Shown here in pieces: positions 34,301-45,845 of a stretch of 64,000 bases of DNA. The notes below the pieces were generated by a model. The model saw nothing but the letters and a program-made list of their open reading frames with translations, was not told the DNA's origin and made no database searches. Both the position numbers and the translations under genes were made by a program. Each line of letters starts with the position of its first letter. Position 1 is the first letter of the stretch. Origin of the DNA: Diphasiastrum complanatum (lineage: Eukaryota > Streptophyta > Lycopodiopsida > Lycopodiales > Lycopodiaceae); the NCBI GenBank assembly GCA_029204225.1, contig CM055094.1, positions 67,044,536-67,108,535 of the forward strand, written 5' to 3'.

Positions 34301-35383
34301 ATCATGGGCAAATTCTATTTTCAACTTTTGATCAATAATGACTCCAACAGAAAGTAGATTTTTCTTCAAACCTGGTACGTAAAGTACCTCCCTGATCAAC
34401 CTGCTTTTGCCATCAGGTAGTTGGATTGAAACGGTGCCTATCCCCTTGATCTTGCACACCTCACCATTTGCTTGTGAAATGGACGTTCCATTATTCAACA
34501 CTTTCAAGCTATTGAACCAATTCTTGTTACCCGTCATGTGTCTTGTGGCTCCCGAGTCAATATACCACACTTGATCATCTTGATTAGATGACAATGTAGA
34601 TATGAAGATGCTAGAGTTTTCAATCTCACCCTCATCGACAAGGTTACCTGCTTGCTTTGGTTTCCCCTTGCCTTGTTCCGCCAGGAATTTACGACATTCA
34701 CTCTTTCGATGGCCCTTTTTACCACAATGGAAGCACTTGTCTTTCTTCTTGGTCTTATTGGAAGATCCCTCATCTTCTTGAGTCTTGGCAAATTGCTGCT
34801 TCACCATTTCTCATCGTTGCTCTTCCTGCATCAAGATACCTATGAGCTCGTCAAAGGTTGGCAATATTTCTTTTGATGCTATTCCGCTCACAAACATCTG
34901 ATAGGGTTCTACAATGCCACACAATGCATTGTGCACCAGCTCCACATCCCGTATGCGCTCACCAATAGAATGCAGTTCATCCCTCATTGTCTTGATTCTG
35001 GTCATGTACGTCTGAATGTGCTCTCCTTGCTCCATTCGAACACTATTAAGCTTTGACATCAGAAACATGATTCTTGACGGATTTGATGTCTCGACTTGCT
35101 CCTTTAGCACATCCCATGCCTGTCTGGGTGTAACAGCATCACAAATGTGGGTAATGATGTGATCCTTCACTGACAAGTTAATGAAGGTCAAAGCTTTCCT
35201 CATCTTTTTGTCGAACACTTTGATATCCACTTCATTTGGCGGCCTTCTCTCATCACCTGTGAAAAATTCCCACACGTCTTTCTCCATCAGTATGTTTTTC
35301 ATTTGGAATTTTCAAACTACATAGTTGGAAATCCCGTCCAATTTGCTACTTTCACTCAAAATGGACTCTCCCATGTTTGCCAT
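31325..35383 (-). pseudogene. C2 gag-pol polyprotein, nearly complete but broken
   Basis: Minus strand from ATG at 35,383. Order: Gag (MANMGESILSESSKLDGISN, KDHIITHICDAVTPRQAWDV); zinc knuckle CFHCGKKGHRKSEC; protease WYIDSGATRHMTG; integrase (IKVLRSNSGGEY, in which the RSDNG Asp is changed, and altered VVECKNRT); linker; RT (GCKWVYRTKCHVDGSIAKH, NGELEEEVFMDQPEGF, YVDDLIITG); RNase H (GYVDADWGGDYDDRRSTRGY, then ADIFTKPL with A to V); stop near 31,328. Breaks are a TGA in early Gag near 35,310, a 35-residue deletion before the zinc knuckle relative to the 6.4-kb copy, and shifts near 34,250, 33,870, 32,930 and 32,440. The integrase changes suggest loss of function. Confidence 0.9.
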
Positions 35384-36095
35384 CCCAAAAATGCCTAAAA
35401 TTGTTGTCGTAGGCTAATCGTGCAATTGGAGATGCTAGAAGGCATACCCCTTGACACATTAGTCAAGGTAGCCCTCTACGATTGACCTGCACTTATTCTC
35501 TTACTAGGCCACTCGTCGCTTTTCCACCAATTTGAAAGCCAAATCGGCGTCGCCTTCCGAAATGCACTCAGTCGTCAACTCCCAACTGCGTGCCCAATGG
35601 AATGGTGAAATCACTTTTGGCAAACTCCGAACACTTTCTTCGTTGCAACCACTCTGTTTTGTTGTACCGTACTTGCAGGTTTAGTCCGGGTGTCCTTTGT
35701 TTGGAGGTTCTAGCCTTTCGTTTGGGTCAAAACGAATAAAGGAGGCAAAATTAACGGCTTTTCATGTTTTTGAACTGTTTCACCTTGAAGAAACTTCACA
35801 CGACCCAACTCCAATTTCAGTATGTAAATTTTTAATGAAGTTGAAGGCAATAATGCACTTCAAGGCCCTTTAGCCCACTTCAAGGCTCTTTTCAAACCAA
35901 TCCAATGGTTTATCTCAAACCAATGGCCCACAATACTTCTTAAGGATGTTATCCTGGCCCTTGATCATACTAGTTGTTGATCCAACGGTCTCTGGCCGAT
36001 TCGCATGCTGATGAACACTCTTGCAGCCGCTAGACACTATGAAGCACTGGGCATCAAAATGGTTTGGGCGCGCGAACTCAGTCGCGACCTCCATA
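35384..36095 (-). other. C2 leader
   Basis: Matches the plus-strand sequence at 52,585-53,288 through GGCCAGAGACCGTTGGATC and the CTTGAAGTGGGCTAAAGG region. Beyond 36,095 the match is lost. The primer site and 5' LTR expected further right are not found. Confidence 0.65.
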
Positions 36096-38298
36096 AATCT
36101 GACACAGATAAAGCTAGAGTAGAACTGGTGAAGGTGTTTTTTCTGACAAACAATAAGGTTTTTGTAACTTATATTTAGAATCCTCAGAAAACTCGGTGAA
36201 AGATTTGGCAAAGAATCAAGAATAATACTGGTATTTTTGTAAAAAGAGACTTTTTTGACAAAAACATAACAATATGACAACTGACATTTGGAAAATCTTC
36301 ATCCAACTCACTGATTATCAAAAATAGTAAGTGGGACTAATATAGACTTTGGTGAAGGTTCAGGCGAAGGTTCAACTTAGAGAACTGATATTTTTGCAGA
36401 AAGTGTCAATATCTACAAAAGGTTACCAACAACTAGATGAACAGTCACTTTGGTCTTCTATGTTTAGTATTAATCTTTGCCGACCTGGCAGTAGATAGAT
36501 CTGAATCACACCTATGCACAATGAATCAAACGAAGGTTTTTTTTTTTTGTTTTTTTGGGCTTTGAGTGGTTTTTTGGTGTTTTCTAATGGTTTTTGCTCT
36601 GATTTTCAAGATCTGCTGGGAATTAATCTCTGCCCTTCAATCTAAGGGTTCTATGGATGAAACCGAATCCGTCTGCAAGCTGGCAAAGGTTTTTCTCCAA
36701 GAAGCAAAAACTTATCAGCTCTGATGGTGGTTTTGCCTCTTTTTTTTATCAAATCTAGCATAAGTGAACGATTTTTGTTGTTTTCTCTAATTTCTTATAT
36801 CCAAATGGATGTTAAGAATAGTGACCTGAATAACTATCCATGTTCAATAATCAGATTAGATTTCAAACAGGAAGATCTACTCAAATATGCAAAATCAATC
36901 TCAATCTAATCCTAAAATGCAATTTTTGACCCTATTATGCCAAGACATGTCGATGCCTAATGCAAGCTAACAATCATCCAAACATGCTGCAAACTGTGGC
37001 GTAGCTCTCCGGCAACAACAAATTGTAGTGACTTGATTTCCTATCCTATCCTCAACCCTGGATCCAATACACAAGCATCAAGGAGATGAAGTTAGTCATC
37101 ACGCGGAGGTTCAATCCCATGAGAGCGAGCATATTCCAAAATCTAGCATGACCCACAATAAGATAGGTACTTGCTTCCTCTTTCTCTCTCTCTTTTTCTC
37201 TCTCACAAAAAGCATAAGAATATACAATCCCAATAACATTCGGATCTAGCAATTAGCAAATACAACAAAAGCATGAGAGATGGAGGGAAAGAGATAGAGA
37301 GCAAGGACATTCATAATTCATTTCATAAGAGGCTAAACCGCTTGTATTTGAAATGAAGAGAGAACATGTTTTACAAACTTGAGTTTGCCCCTATTTATAG
37401 TGGAGACGAGGGCCTTGGCCTCAAAATCCCATTGGCCCATTCAAATCTAAAAAGAGTAGGAAACTCTTGCATTAATTAGAGCACCCAATTCGAATTTGAG
37501 TTTTGGTGGGAACCCCTATTTTATTCACTAACTTGACATTTAGGCTTGTGACATTAATAGTCCCGCAGAAAAGCCTAAAGTCCTTTAATTGACTTTCTAA
37601 TTAATCAAATCTCTATGTGATCATCGGGTCGCATTTACACACGCAGGGTGCCAAATCCCTCTCACTTATTAACTCGGGTTGCCTTGGGATCCGCAACCCT
37701 CCAAAGAGAAGAGGGAACCTTATTATGTTTGAAGAAGTCACGTTTATGAGAGTGACGATCCATAAGGAGAGGATAAAGAAAAAGAGAGACACCTAGACAA
37801 TCTCATACATCGATGTAAAAAAAACTAAAAACGTACACTAAATAGAATGCTCCACGTAGAACAATTGAGAAGAGCGGGCTAGGACCTGTAGAAGCTCCCC
37901 CAAAACCGCTTACACCTATAGAAAATCCACCAAAAGCATTTTCAAGGAAATGTGAAATGGCCAGAATCTGTTGAAGCTTCCCCAAATTTTTTTGCATCAG
38001 AAGAAAGTCCACCAATGTCATGCACAGGCTCACTTTTTCAAAAAAATCTAGAGAAACAAGTATCTCTATTCAGGTCAAATAAGAATCAGCGCTTTCCCTA
38101 TCCTCACAATATCCAAAGTCGTATCTAGACCTGACCGATAGTCCATTCCTTGGTAACAGGGACCACATTTCAAAGCAGAAATCACACTTCAAACATTTGT
38201 TATTAATCTACTCAACCTCTTGGCTTTGTCTGATCCACGTTGAAACTCATCATTTTTTTGCACTTTCGGATCATAGCTCTGTAATAATCAGATGTTCT
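36096..38298. other. Mostly unassigned, possible decayed gypsy LTR
   Basis: 36,096-36,900 may be a diverged leader. 37,020-37,740 has the layout of a minus-strand plant LTR (CT-rich tract, then CCCTATTTATAG, then a segment resembling 29,000-29,160 of the G1 LTR near the AAAGTCC/ACACGC positions). I could not find terminal repeats or target duplications. No gene is seen. Confidence 0.3.
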
Positions 38299-38903
38299 CC
38301 CTCTATTTTTCCTGAATTTTTTAACTCTCTCTGGTCCGTTTCGCATGACCGTTCCCATTGGTATAAGAGGCTTCGCCTAACTTGCTCCCTGCGCGTTGGG
38401 AAGCATCGATATCTTGCCTACCGTATTCTTACCAAGCCTCTCCCGGTGATGTCCTGACAGACTGTCTGCCAGCTAGAAGAAGAGTTGGTTGAGCATCTGT
38501 TCTTTTACTGTCGAAGAGACTTATGGATTGAGCTTCCTCACTGGGGTCTCACCTTCTCTATAGACATGGACAATGTTCGGCTAGGGGACTCCCCCATGTC
38601 AGATCACTCTTCTCTCACTTGTTGGCATATCTGTAGATTGGCAAAGTTTTGGATGGAGCAGAATCAACAGGTTTTTGAGGTCTTTCATTCCCCTCTTTCA
38701 ATAGTGACTTGTCTGCGTATGGCTGCTTTTTTTATGCATACTAGTTAGTTTTTGGGACTATCATGGTGTGTTGAAGTCTTTGCCTCTTGGGTTGTAGAGG
38801 TTTCCTTTGGACTTGTTATCAAACTTGGCCTTGGGTTGCCAACCTTTTGTAATTATACATTTGTGAAAATCTAATAGTATCCTGTAAGCTTTGCAAAAAA
38901 AAA
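38299..38903 (+). pseudogene. LINE (non-LTR) ORF2 tail, copy 1
   Basis: Reads the end of a plant LINE ORF2: KHRYLAYRILTKPLP, then the zinc-binding RT tail (ELVEHLFFYCRRDLWIELP), then a long C-terminal stretch with AKFWMEQNQQVFEVF. It is followed by an untranslated tail ending in an A-rich run near 38,895-38,903, the usual LINE 3' end. It has a stop between the two parts. Copy 2 at 39,978 is nearly identical. Confidence 0.6.
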
Positions 38904-39190
38904 TTTTTAAAGGATTTGTGTTTAATTGGACAAATGTTTTCCATTTGAACACATGTATTTCTATCTTGCGCATTTGATGAGGAAATTTTGTCAATGCTCA
39001 TGTGATATTGTCTATGTCATAATGGATCACAAATCTTTGAACTGTCAACGTCAAGTAGTAGGGAGTTGGCTGGTCGGTGAGCATGAGAAAGGAAGTACAC
39101 ACTTTTCTTTAAAACGTTTTGCAAATTGCATGTTACTCCTAACACTCTCTGGCGTGTTACTTTTTCGTCCTCTCTCTCGCATGTGCGCTC
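38904..39190 (+). pseudogene. Fragment of the 41-kb gene's far-upstream region, copy B
   Basis: 39,013-39,190 matches the upstream sequence of the dead copy at 15.11-15.25 kb (ATGTCATAATGGAT, then GTCAACGTC, then ACACTTTTCTTTAAA). 39,094-39,190 matches 40,690-40,786. It lacks the TATA region and any coding sequence. Confidence 0.6.
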
Positions 39191-39977
39191 TTGTTTTATG
39201 TCCTTCACCTCTAGGGTTTTGGTGACTATGCATATTCTTTCAGCCTACCCTGTATACTTATCTTCACTCTTTGTGGCCACTCGCTCCCTTCATGATTCCT
39301 TATCCAATCCTTCGCCGCTTCCTTTGGGCTAGAAACAACCTCTTCATTTTTGGCCAATTTGCATTGCCCCTACCGCAAATAGTGATTTGGGATTTTCGTA
39401 CCTCGCCCTTAAGAATCATTATTTGGTCTTTCAGCGCCTCTCTTCTCTCCTACATCCTACTCATCACTGGCATGTGTTCTTGCTCTCTTTTATTTCCTCT
39501 TCGGCTGTAGTTCCTCCCTTCCTCCATCCCCTGCTTGTCCTGGCCAAGCTCCTTTCTTTTGGATGTCCCTTTCATTTCAAAGGACCTTTTATCCTCAAGA
39601 ACTTGGGCCGATTGTTCCTTGACTTCTGTGCCCTTTCCTCTTGGGGTGATGCCTCTCTCTTTTCGCCAGATGAGTCCATTTAGACCTCCTCGCTCCTTCC
39701 TCCAGGTGCTTATCCCCTTTTCTCCTCTCAGCCTCGCCTTTCTCTGTCTTTGGCCACTAAGGGTCTCATCACTCTTGGACAAATCGTGCACGTCCTCCCT
39801 TGTCGGCTTCTACCTTTGCTCGTTCTCTCTGCTAGTGAGAGGTCTCTCCTCTTTCTGTCCTCCTCGGCTGCAATTCCTTTGCATGTTTCCCCTCTCCTTG
39901 ATGTGGACCTTGAGGGCTGAGAGACCCCCTTGGATCACTCCCTTCTTAGTTATGCTACCCCGCAACATCAACATCAT
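39191..39977. other. Unassigned segment between LINE copies
   Basis: A C/T-rich region with open frames on both strands that look compositional. It may include upstream LINE ORF2 sequence just before 39,978, but I see no RT motifs. Confidence 0.35.
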
Positions 39978-40580
39978 CCCTCTATTTTTCCTGATTTTTT
40001 TAACTCTCTTTGGTCCGTTTCGCATGACCGTTCCCATTGGTATAAGAGGCTTCGCATAACTTGCTCCCTGCGCGTTGGGAAGCATCGATATCTTGCCTAC
40101 CGTATTCTTACTAAGTCTCTCCCGCTGTTGTCTTGACAGACTATCTGCCAGCTAGAAGAAGAGTTGGTTGAGCATCTGTTCTTTTACTGTCGAAGAGACT
40201 TATGGATTGAGCTTCCTCACTGGGGTCTCACCTTCTCTATAGACATGGACAATGTTCGGCTAGGGGACTCCCCCATGTCAGATCACTCTTCTCTCACTTG
40301 TTGGCATATCTGTAGATTGGCAAAGTTTTGGATGGAGCAGAATCAACAGGTTTTTGAGGTCTTTCATTCCCCTCTTTCAATAGTGACTTGTCTGCGTATG
40401 GCTGCTTTTTTTATGCATACTAGTTAGTTTTGGGACTGTCGTGGTGTGCTGAAGTCCGTGCCCCTTGGGTTGTAGAGGTTTCCTTTGGACTTGTTATCAA
40501 ACTTGGCCTTGGGTTGCCAGCTTTTTGTAATTATACATTTGTGAAAATCTAATAGTATATGTAAGCTTTGCAAAAAAAAA
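39978..40580 (+). pseudogene. LINE ORF2 tail, copy 2
   Basis: Direct repeat of 38,299-38,903 with the same zinc-binding tail (VEHLFFYCRRDLW) and A-rich end. The repeat continues with copy 1 to 40,689 and then, after an 81-base deletion relative to copy 1, into the promoter region of the 41-kb gene. So the LINE tail and gene upstream region were duplicated together. Confidence 0.6.
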
Positions 40581-40689
40581 ATTTTAAGGGATTTGTGTTT
40601 AATTGGACAAATGTTTTCCATTTGAACACGTGTATTTCTATCTTGCGCATTTGATGAGGAAATTTTGTCAATGCTCATGTGATATTGTC

Positions 40690-41052
40690 AGTACACACTT
40701 TTCTTTAAAACGTTTTGCAAATTGCATGTTACTCCTAACACTCTCTGGCGTGTTACTTTTTCATCCTCTCTCTCGCATGTGCGCTCAATGCTCATCTGAC
40801 ATCAGCTATTCAAGGCGAAAAGCTCGTTTATCTTCATAGTATATCGGCATTAACCGTAATCCGTATTCAGGGGCCGGCTTCTTTCAAGAGTCCCAAAGCT
40901 TTCCCTCCTACCTTCGGAGTTCCTCGCTAATATATATAGCGGCTAGCCCACTTCTCATCCATCTTTCGTCTCCCTCTCTCCCCTCTCACAAATATTGGCG
41001 AGTAGCATCCCTGTCTGTCTTCTGTAGCCACGGGCACAGCACGACACATAGT
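40690..41052 (+). promoter_or_regulatory. Promoter and 5' leader of the 41-kb gene
   Basis: TATATATA at 40,931-40,938 is about 120 bases upstream of the ATG. Conserved blocks shared with the dead copies at 15.1-16.1 and 56.1-57.2 kb are TACACACTTTTCTTTAAA, CGTAATCCGTA, CCTACCTTCGGA, CCTCGCTAATATATA, CTCACAAATATTG and CAGCACGACAC. Conservation across three copies marks these as parts of the ancestral promoter and leader. The leader is CT-rich. Confidence 0.75.
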
Positions 41053-41691
41053 ATGGCAGCAGCAAAACTCAATTTGCGTTTGCAGTATCAGCTTGCCTCT
41101 ATGGCAGCCATTTTGTTCTTGCTTTGCCTACTCCCTCACTATGGCATTGCTTGTGAAGAAACGGTGAAGTATACTAGAACCCCGGAGCAATCTGATGTCA
41201 CTTATTCAAATCCTTTGTACATCTCCGCCGATTGGCAAGAGGGCGGTTTAATATCCAGTGGCAACGACCAGCTCCTGCACTTTACTGGCGCCTCAAATGA
41301 TTTCGGTGATGCAGTGCAGTTGATTCCTACTAATTCCTTTTCGTTCAACCCCCACCCCACCGTGTGCGTGAACGACACGGTCACTGTCGCGTTCAACTCA
41401 TTCCCGGAACTCTTAGCTTCGAGGTGGGGATTGATCGAGACGCAAGGGTCGACGTATCTTCACTACACCACGCCCCTGGACGCTGCCGAGTTCAAGATAG
41501 TCCCACAGCCATTCCAACCGCGGATATGGCCACCAATATACACCTATTACTTGGAATCCAATGGCGTCCGTCTCGCCCGCAAAACCATAAATGGTCTAAC
41601 CTACGTCGTGCTCGGCAATGGTGACAGTGACATTCAGTTCAGCTTTCACCCTTTCAATGGTCCACTACTTAAGATGTCCACGGATGCGTGA
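41053..41691 (+). CDS. Secreted protein, Kunitz-type inhibitor-like
   Basis: A 212-aa intronless frame, the only intact non-transposon gene here. The N-terminus has a signal peptide: hydrophobic AILFLLCLLPHYGIA (19-33), with cleavage likely after Ala33. The mature part is beta-rich with PLYISADW, GGLISSG, VQLIP, FNPHPTV, VTVAFN, FKIVP, YYLESNGVRLA and YVVLGNG followed by IQFSFHPF. This order and the length resemble the soybean-trypsin-inhibitor (Kunitz, beta-trefoil) family. It is atypical: the mature chain has only two Cys (34, 105), so the two usual disulfides cannot both form, and no clear reactive-site loop is visible. One N-glycosylation sequon is present (Asn107-Asp-Thr). The first ATG is chosen because it follows the conserved leader; Met17 is an alternative. 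If the family call is right, it would act as a secreted protease inhibitor or storage/defence protein. Confidence 0.5.
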   Translation: MAAAKLNLRLQYQLASMAAILFLLCLLPHYGIACEETVKYTRTPEQSDVTYSNPLYISADWQEGGLISSGNDQLLHFTGASNDFGDAVQLIPTNSFSFNPHPTVCVNDTVTVAFNSFPELLASRWGLIETQGSTYLHYTTPLDAAEFKIVPQPFQPRIWPPIYTYYLESNGVRLARKTINGLTYVVLGNGDSDIQFSFHPFNGPLLKMSTDA

Positions 41692-44430
41692 GCACATTAC
41701 AAGTGTATCTCTGCTATCTTAAGAAGCAAGCTGCTAGTACAATATATGTACGCAATAGTTTCTAGATGAAGTATAGTATTGTTGTGGAAGTATGATCTTA
41801 TATATACTAGTAGTACACATGTCTATATTACACGATCTTTTGCTGGTTGTGTGATCAATAATCACATGAGTTTGGGAATAAGTTCTAAGTGACTTGCTAG
41901 CATTTTGTGTGAATACCCACTTGTTCTAAAGATGCACATCTAGCTAAACTTCTACTCTGAAGAACTTGTAGTTTGTTGTTGGAGAGTGCATTGTTACATG
42001 CGAATTCTATGAAAATCAGAATCACAATGGTCCTTTTTAAGCATTACTATGGTCCATTGCTTGTGATGTCTACTGATGTGTGAGGATGTTGATGTGCACA
42101 TAAGAAGTTACACCAATCCATGCTTGTATCTATAGTTGTGGTGTGTGACTGTTGAAGGTCCCATTTGTGCTCACAATGATATGCATGGAGACGTTTAGTA
42201 GTATTGTTGATGTGAACGAAGTAAATATACGTTCACATTTATTTACTACCACATGTAAGAGATTTCTTGAAAAATCTCTAATTTAGCAAGACACTTTTGG
42301 CCATAACTTGTTCAAATCTTGTCCAAATATAACAAACTTAAATCTTCAAAAATTATGATAACCAAATCCAAAAGATATTATAGAATTAAGGTATTCGATC
42401 TATTAATAGACTATAAAAATAATTAAAGCAACTTATGAAAAACTCAACTTTTTGAATCTAATAAAAGGGATTATTAACAATATATGCCTATACCTACAAT
42501 CTAACAAGGTTACTTGTTGGTATAAATGTTTCAACAATCAAGAATATATTTAACAATACAAGGACAATCATGTTGATGAAACTTCTAGAAGTCAAGCAAA
42601 GGAATGAAAATCTTGAATATGGTGGTCATCATGTGTGTTACATCCACATCATGAATATATGATTTGGCATAATCCTAGACTTGGATACACGACGTTATTG
42701 GATTTATTCCTTTTCTCCCTAAATCCCATAGTTAATCTAGATTCATTCATGTTGCTGCATATTTACTCGCATTGTTGTACAATCTACATTAATACATGAG
42801 AATTGTAGACAAGTACCTAGACGATAGTCACACTATCAAATATAGTCAAACTATCGAAGGAAGTCAACCTATTGAAGCAGTGTCGAGTCGACTATCGATA
42901 GATGCCCGACTCTTCAATTTGAACGACTATCGAAAACTATCAAATTGAACATTTGAACCTTTGTCACCCTCAACACCAACCAATTTGACTCTGACTTGAA
43001 TCGACAAAATGTTGACTAATATGGTAGCACTCTAAATAACGATAATCACGGCATGAGCCATTTTGCAAGGCCAACTAAAGGTTCAAACTTTTGATTGTGT
43101 AGAACTCTTGGTAGTACTCTGTTGTTTGTGTTGTGTTATGTACATGAAACAAAGAAGTATTCTGTTACACATGATACTATATGATTATCGGACAATCCAG
43201 ATTTAGGCCAAATTCAAAGCCTGGGTGGTAGGAGTTTGTACAGCATTTGATATTATGTATCATAACATTGTAAATAATATTGATATATCTTATCGAAGTT
43301 TGTGTCGTTTGTATTCAGATGGGTGGAGTTCTCTACACAAAGCTAAAAAAGCAAAAGGCCTTATTGAGAAAAGGTTGAAAGACAATGCCATTAAGAACTT
43401 TAAAACTTATGGCAGTTCAGAATTCTAATATTTTGCTCACAATAGCCATGAAGCAAGTTCAGAAGCTACTCTTCAAGGGGCAATATACATTTTTGATGAC
43501 ATAGTGGTTGAATCAGGTTATGTTGACAGGGCAGACACCAAGATTCGTGTCTGGGATTGTGAATAGTAACCAACAACTATTATTGTGGCCATTAAGGAAT
43601 TTGAAGTTGGTACCTGTGAGAAGGGGTTCGGGTGAAACATCATCACCTATGACTATGGCTGCTACTACATTTGCCGAAATGTCGAGATCTACTGGACTAG
43701 TGATATTGGTCAAGCCCTTCACTATTAATGATAGCATCATGGCACATTTCGTCAGTACATGATCAAAAGTCCATACTTATGATGAGAGTGAAAGTGAGAA
43801 TGACAACAAGGAGGTGAGGTTCTCAAGCGATTCAAGCAAAACCAAAAATGAGACTTAGTGGGACTCATCTCTTGTCCACATGGGATATGTGTTAGGCAAG
43901 TTTGGGCCAACTGAAGATTGTCATAATGATTGGAAGTAATGTAAAAGGGTTTCCTAGCCTAAATGTTATGCAGGTGGAATATATGTTTGTTTAAACATTG
44001 TAATGTGAATGAGTATTCTTGGTAGGGTCATTATTGAGGTAGCTGTGATTTCACATAAGGTGAAAATGTTGAAGGGCCAATGGAAAGATTAAGGAATTTG
44101 TTGGAATCTGATACCAACAGACAAGACGCGTTTCACCACTGTTGGGATCTGCACAAAGAGATGCAACACTCTAAGTCTAAATTCGATGACGGGATGTCAG
44201 ATAATGCGCTCTGCCATGGATTCCTATGACTAAGTTAGATAGCGTCGAACTCTCGGTCGTAGGCTTTCGCTGCTAACAGAGATCTATTCTCTTCCAAGCC
44301 TTTAGATGGACACTGCCTATCTAATAATGATTTTATGATCATTCAACCAACGAGCCTATGTGTGAAAAACATAATGACCGTTGAATGTGCAATGACAATG
44401 AACAAGCATAAAGGCATTCCAAATTATACA
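41692..44430. other. AT-rich intergenic region
   Basis: No gene or transposon recognised, apart from the short tail-like repeat at 42,040-42,085. 42,820-42,960 has scattered repeats of GACTATCGAA. Open frames at 43,225-43,428 and 43,508-43,762 have no motifs. An AATAAT-type polyadenylation signal for the 41-kb gene may lie near 41,857. Confidence 0.4.
42040..42085 (+). pseudogene. Repeat of the 41-kb gene's last codons
   Basis: The stretch TATGGTCCATTGCTTGTGATG and the following bases match the last codons and stop of the gene (TGGTCCACTACTTAAGATG at 41,658-41,690) at roughly four of five positions. It may be the tail of a lost tandem gene copy. It is too short to be sure. Confidence 0.35.
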
Positions 44431-44449
44431 CAAGGGGAAAGATTGCAAA

Positions 44450-45630
44450 TAACATATGTATTCTCAAATGATTTTGTGAGCGCTGCTTGGCATACTGCAC
44501 AGCGCGTTAATGCAAGAGAATCTCTGTCTCTTACGAATTCTACCACATTAACTAGCCTCACTTACTAGCAGACTCTGACATCAATCAAACTCATCTCGCT
44601 TACTAGCGGACGCTTCCATGAACCAACTACGCATCAACCTACGCTTGGCGACTCAACTCAACCGTCTCTCTATCTTTCATCCTGTTTATATAGGAACAGA
44701 AAAAATGTTTTAAGCTAATTATCAAATTACAAGAATTGGTTTAAGCACCTTCTAACAACTTCCAGTCTGCTATCTGCATCGTCCGTGTAGCCTGTGTTCT
44801 TCTGGTACTTTGCTATCCATGGAATATGAAGATTCGCCACTTATTTGAGCCATCTTTGTAGTCGTCTATGACCACAATCATTGCCTTGCATTCTCCTTCG
44901 GTCGTGGAGGGTCATGAGCCATATCGCAGATTGACTACAATCCTCCCCTTTGCAATGGCCCGCAGTCAGTTGCTTTGTGAACTGGTTTCCTTTAGTCTTC
45001 GCTAGCAGACCGGAGTCTTTGACATTGCAGTGGCCTTCGGTTCCTAGCAGTGCGTTGAGGTGTGGTTTGGTTTCGGCGGTTTGCCTTACAATTTCCTGGG
45101 TGGTGCGGTTTCGGTGGCCTTTGTTGAAGCCGTTTCCATTGTGGTTGCGGTTGTTTACGGTTTATGCCTGTGGGCAGTTCTCGTGTATTTATGTAGTTTC
45201 TAGATTATAAGCTATAAATGCTTTGTAGGTAGAAACATTATGTTTCTACAACTCCCTCTCAAGGCATGGTAGTCTTAAGATTCCTAGGTAGGGTTTTGTG
45301 AATATATCAGCAACCATCTATTTGGTCAAAATGAACATAGTTCTTATCTTGTCTTTCTCAACCATGTCTCTAATGAAGTGATACTTGATTGCAATCTACT
45401 TCGTTCATGAATGAAACACAGGTTCCTTTGTCAGGTGTATGGCAGAGGTGTTGTCCATGTAGAGGATCAATGACTTATTGGTGCTTTCTCCTAGGTTGTC
45501 AAGGAACTACTTGAGTAGGTCAGTTCGTTGCTCATCTTTACAACAACGACATATTTAGCTTCATGGGTTGAGTGTGTAGTGATCATTTGCTTCTTGCTAA
45601 CCCATAGAACTACAACATTTGTGGCTATGG
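44450..45630 (-). pseudogene. Diverged C3 LTR and RNase H end
   Basis: 44,470-44,700 resembles the C3 LTR (GCTTGGCATAC, TTACTAGC repeats, then a TATATAGG promoter). 45,200-45,630 reads, on the minus strand, degraded RNase H with the GCATGGTAGTCTTA block equivalent to 17,390 in C3. It is an older copy than those at 16.6 and 54.4 kb. At about 45,635 it meets a plus-strand copia end. Confidence 0.55.
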
Positions 45631-45635
45631 TGCAG

Positions 45636-45824
45636 CCTCCTGATACAAACTCTTACATAGAAGTGGCACATCATTTTGTGAGAGAAAAGCTTATTGGAGG
45701 AGAGATCCATTTGGAGCATATTGATTCATCTTCATGTATTGCCGATCTACTCACCAAGCCTCTACTCAAGAGTTCCTTCATCAAACATAGATCCAAGATT
45801 GATTCCAAGATCCATGCTTTTTAA
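45636..45824 (+). pseudogene. Copia RNase H C-terminus
   Basis: Reads SYIEVAHHFVREKLIGGEIH and CIADLLTKPLLKSSF, then ends shortly before an LTR. It is the last about 60 residues of a copia polyprotein related to C4. The upstream pol is missing; the join with the minus-strand C3 fragment is abrupt. Confidence 0.8.
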
Positions 45825-45845
45825 GAATAGATATTTTTTTAGGAG

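Noticed and set aside
37020-37740. Solo LTR of the G1 family
   Set aside because: The layout is LTR-like, but I could not find matched ends or a target duplication, so it is mentioned only as a possibility.
39450-40085. Overlapping long open frames on both strands
   Set aside because: Composition-driven in a C/T-rich region; no domain, and the plus frame runs into the LINE tail in the wrong frame.
43225-43762. Two short open frames as small genes
   Set aside because: Under 90 codons, no signal peptide or domain, no promoter-like sequence, AT-rich surroundings.
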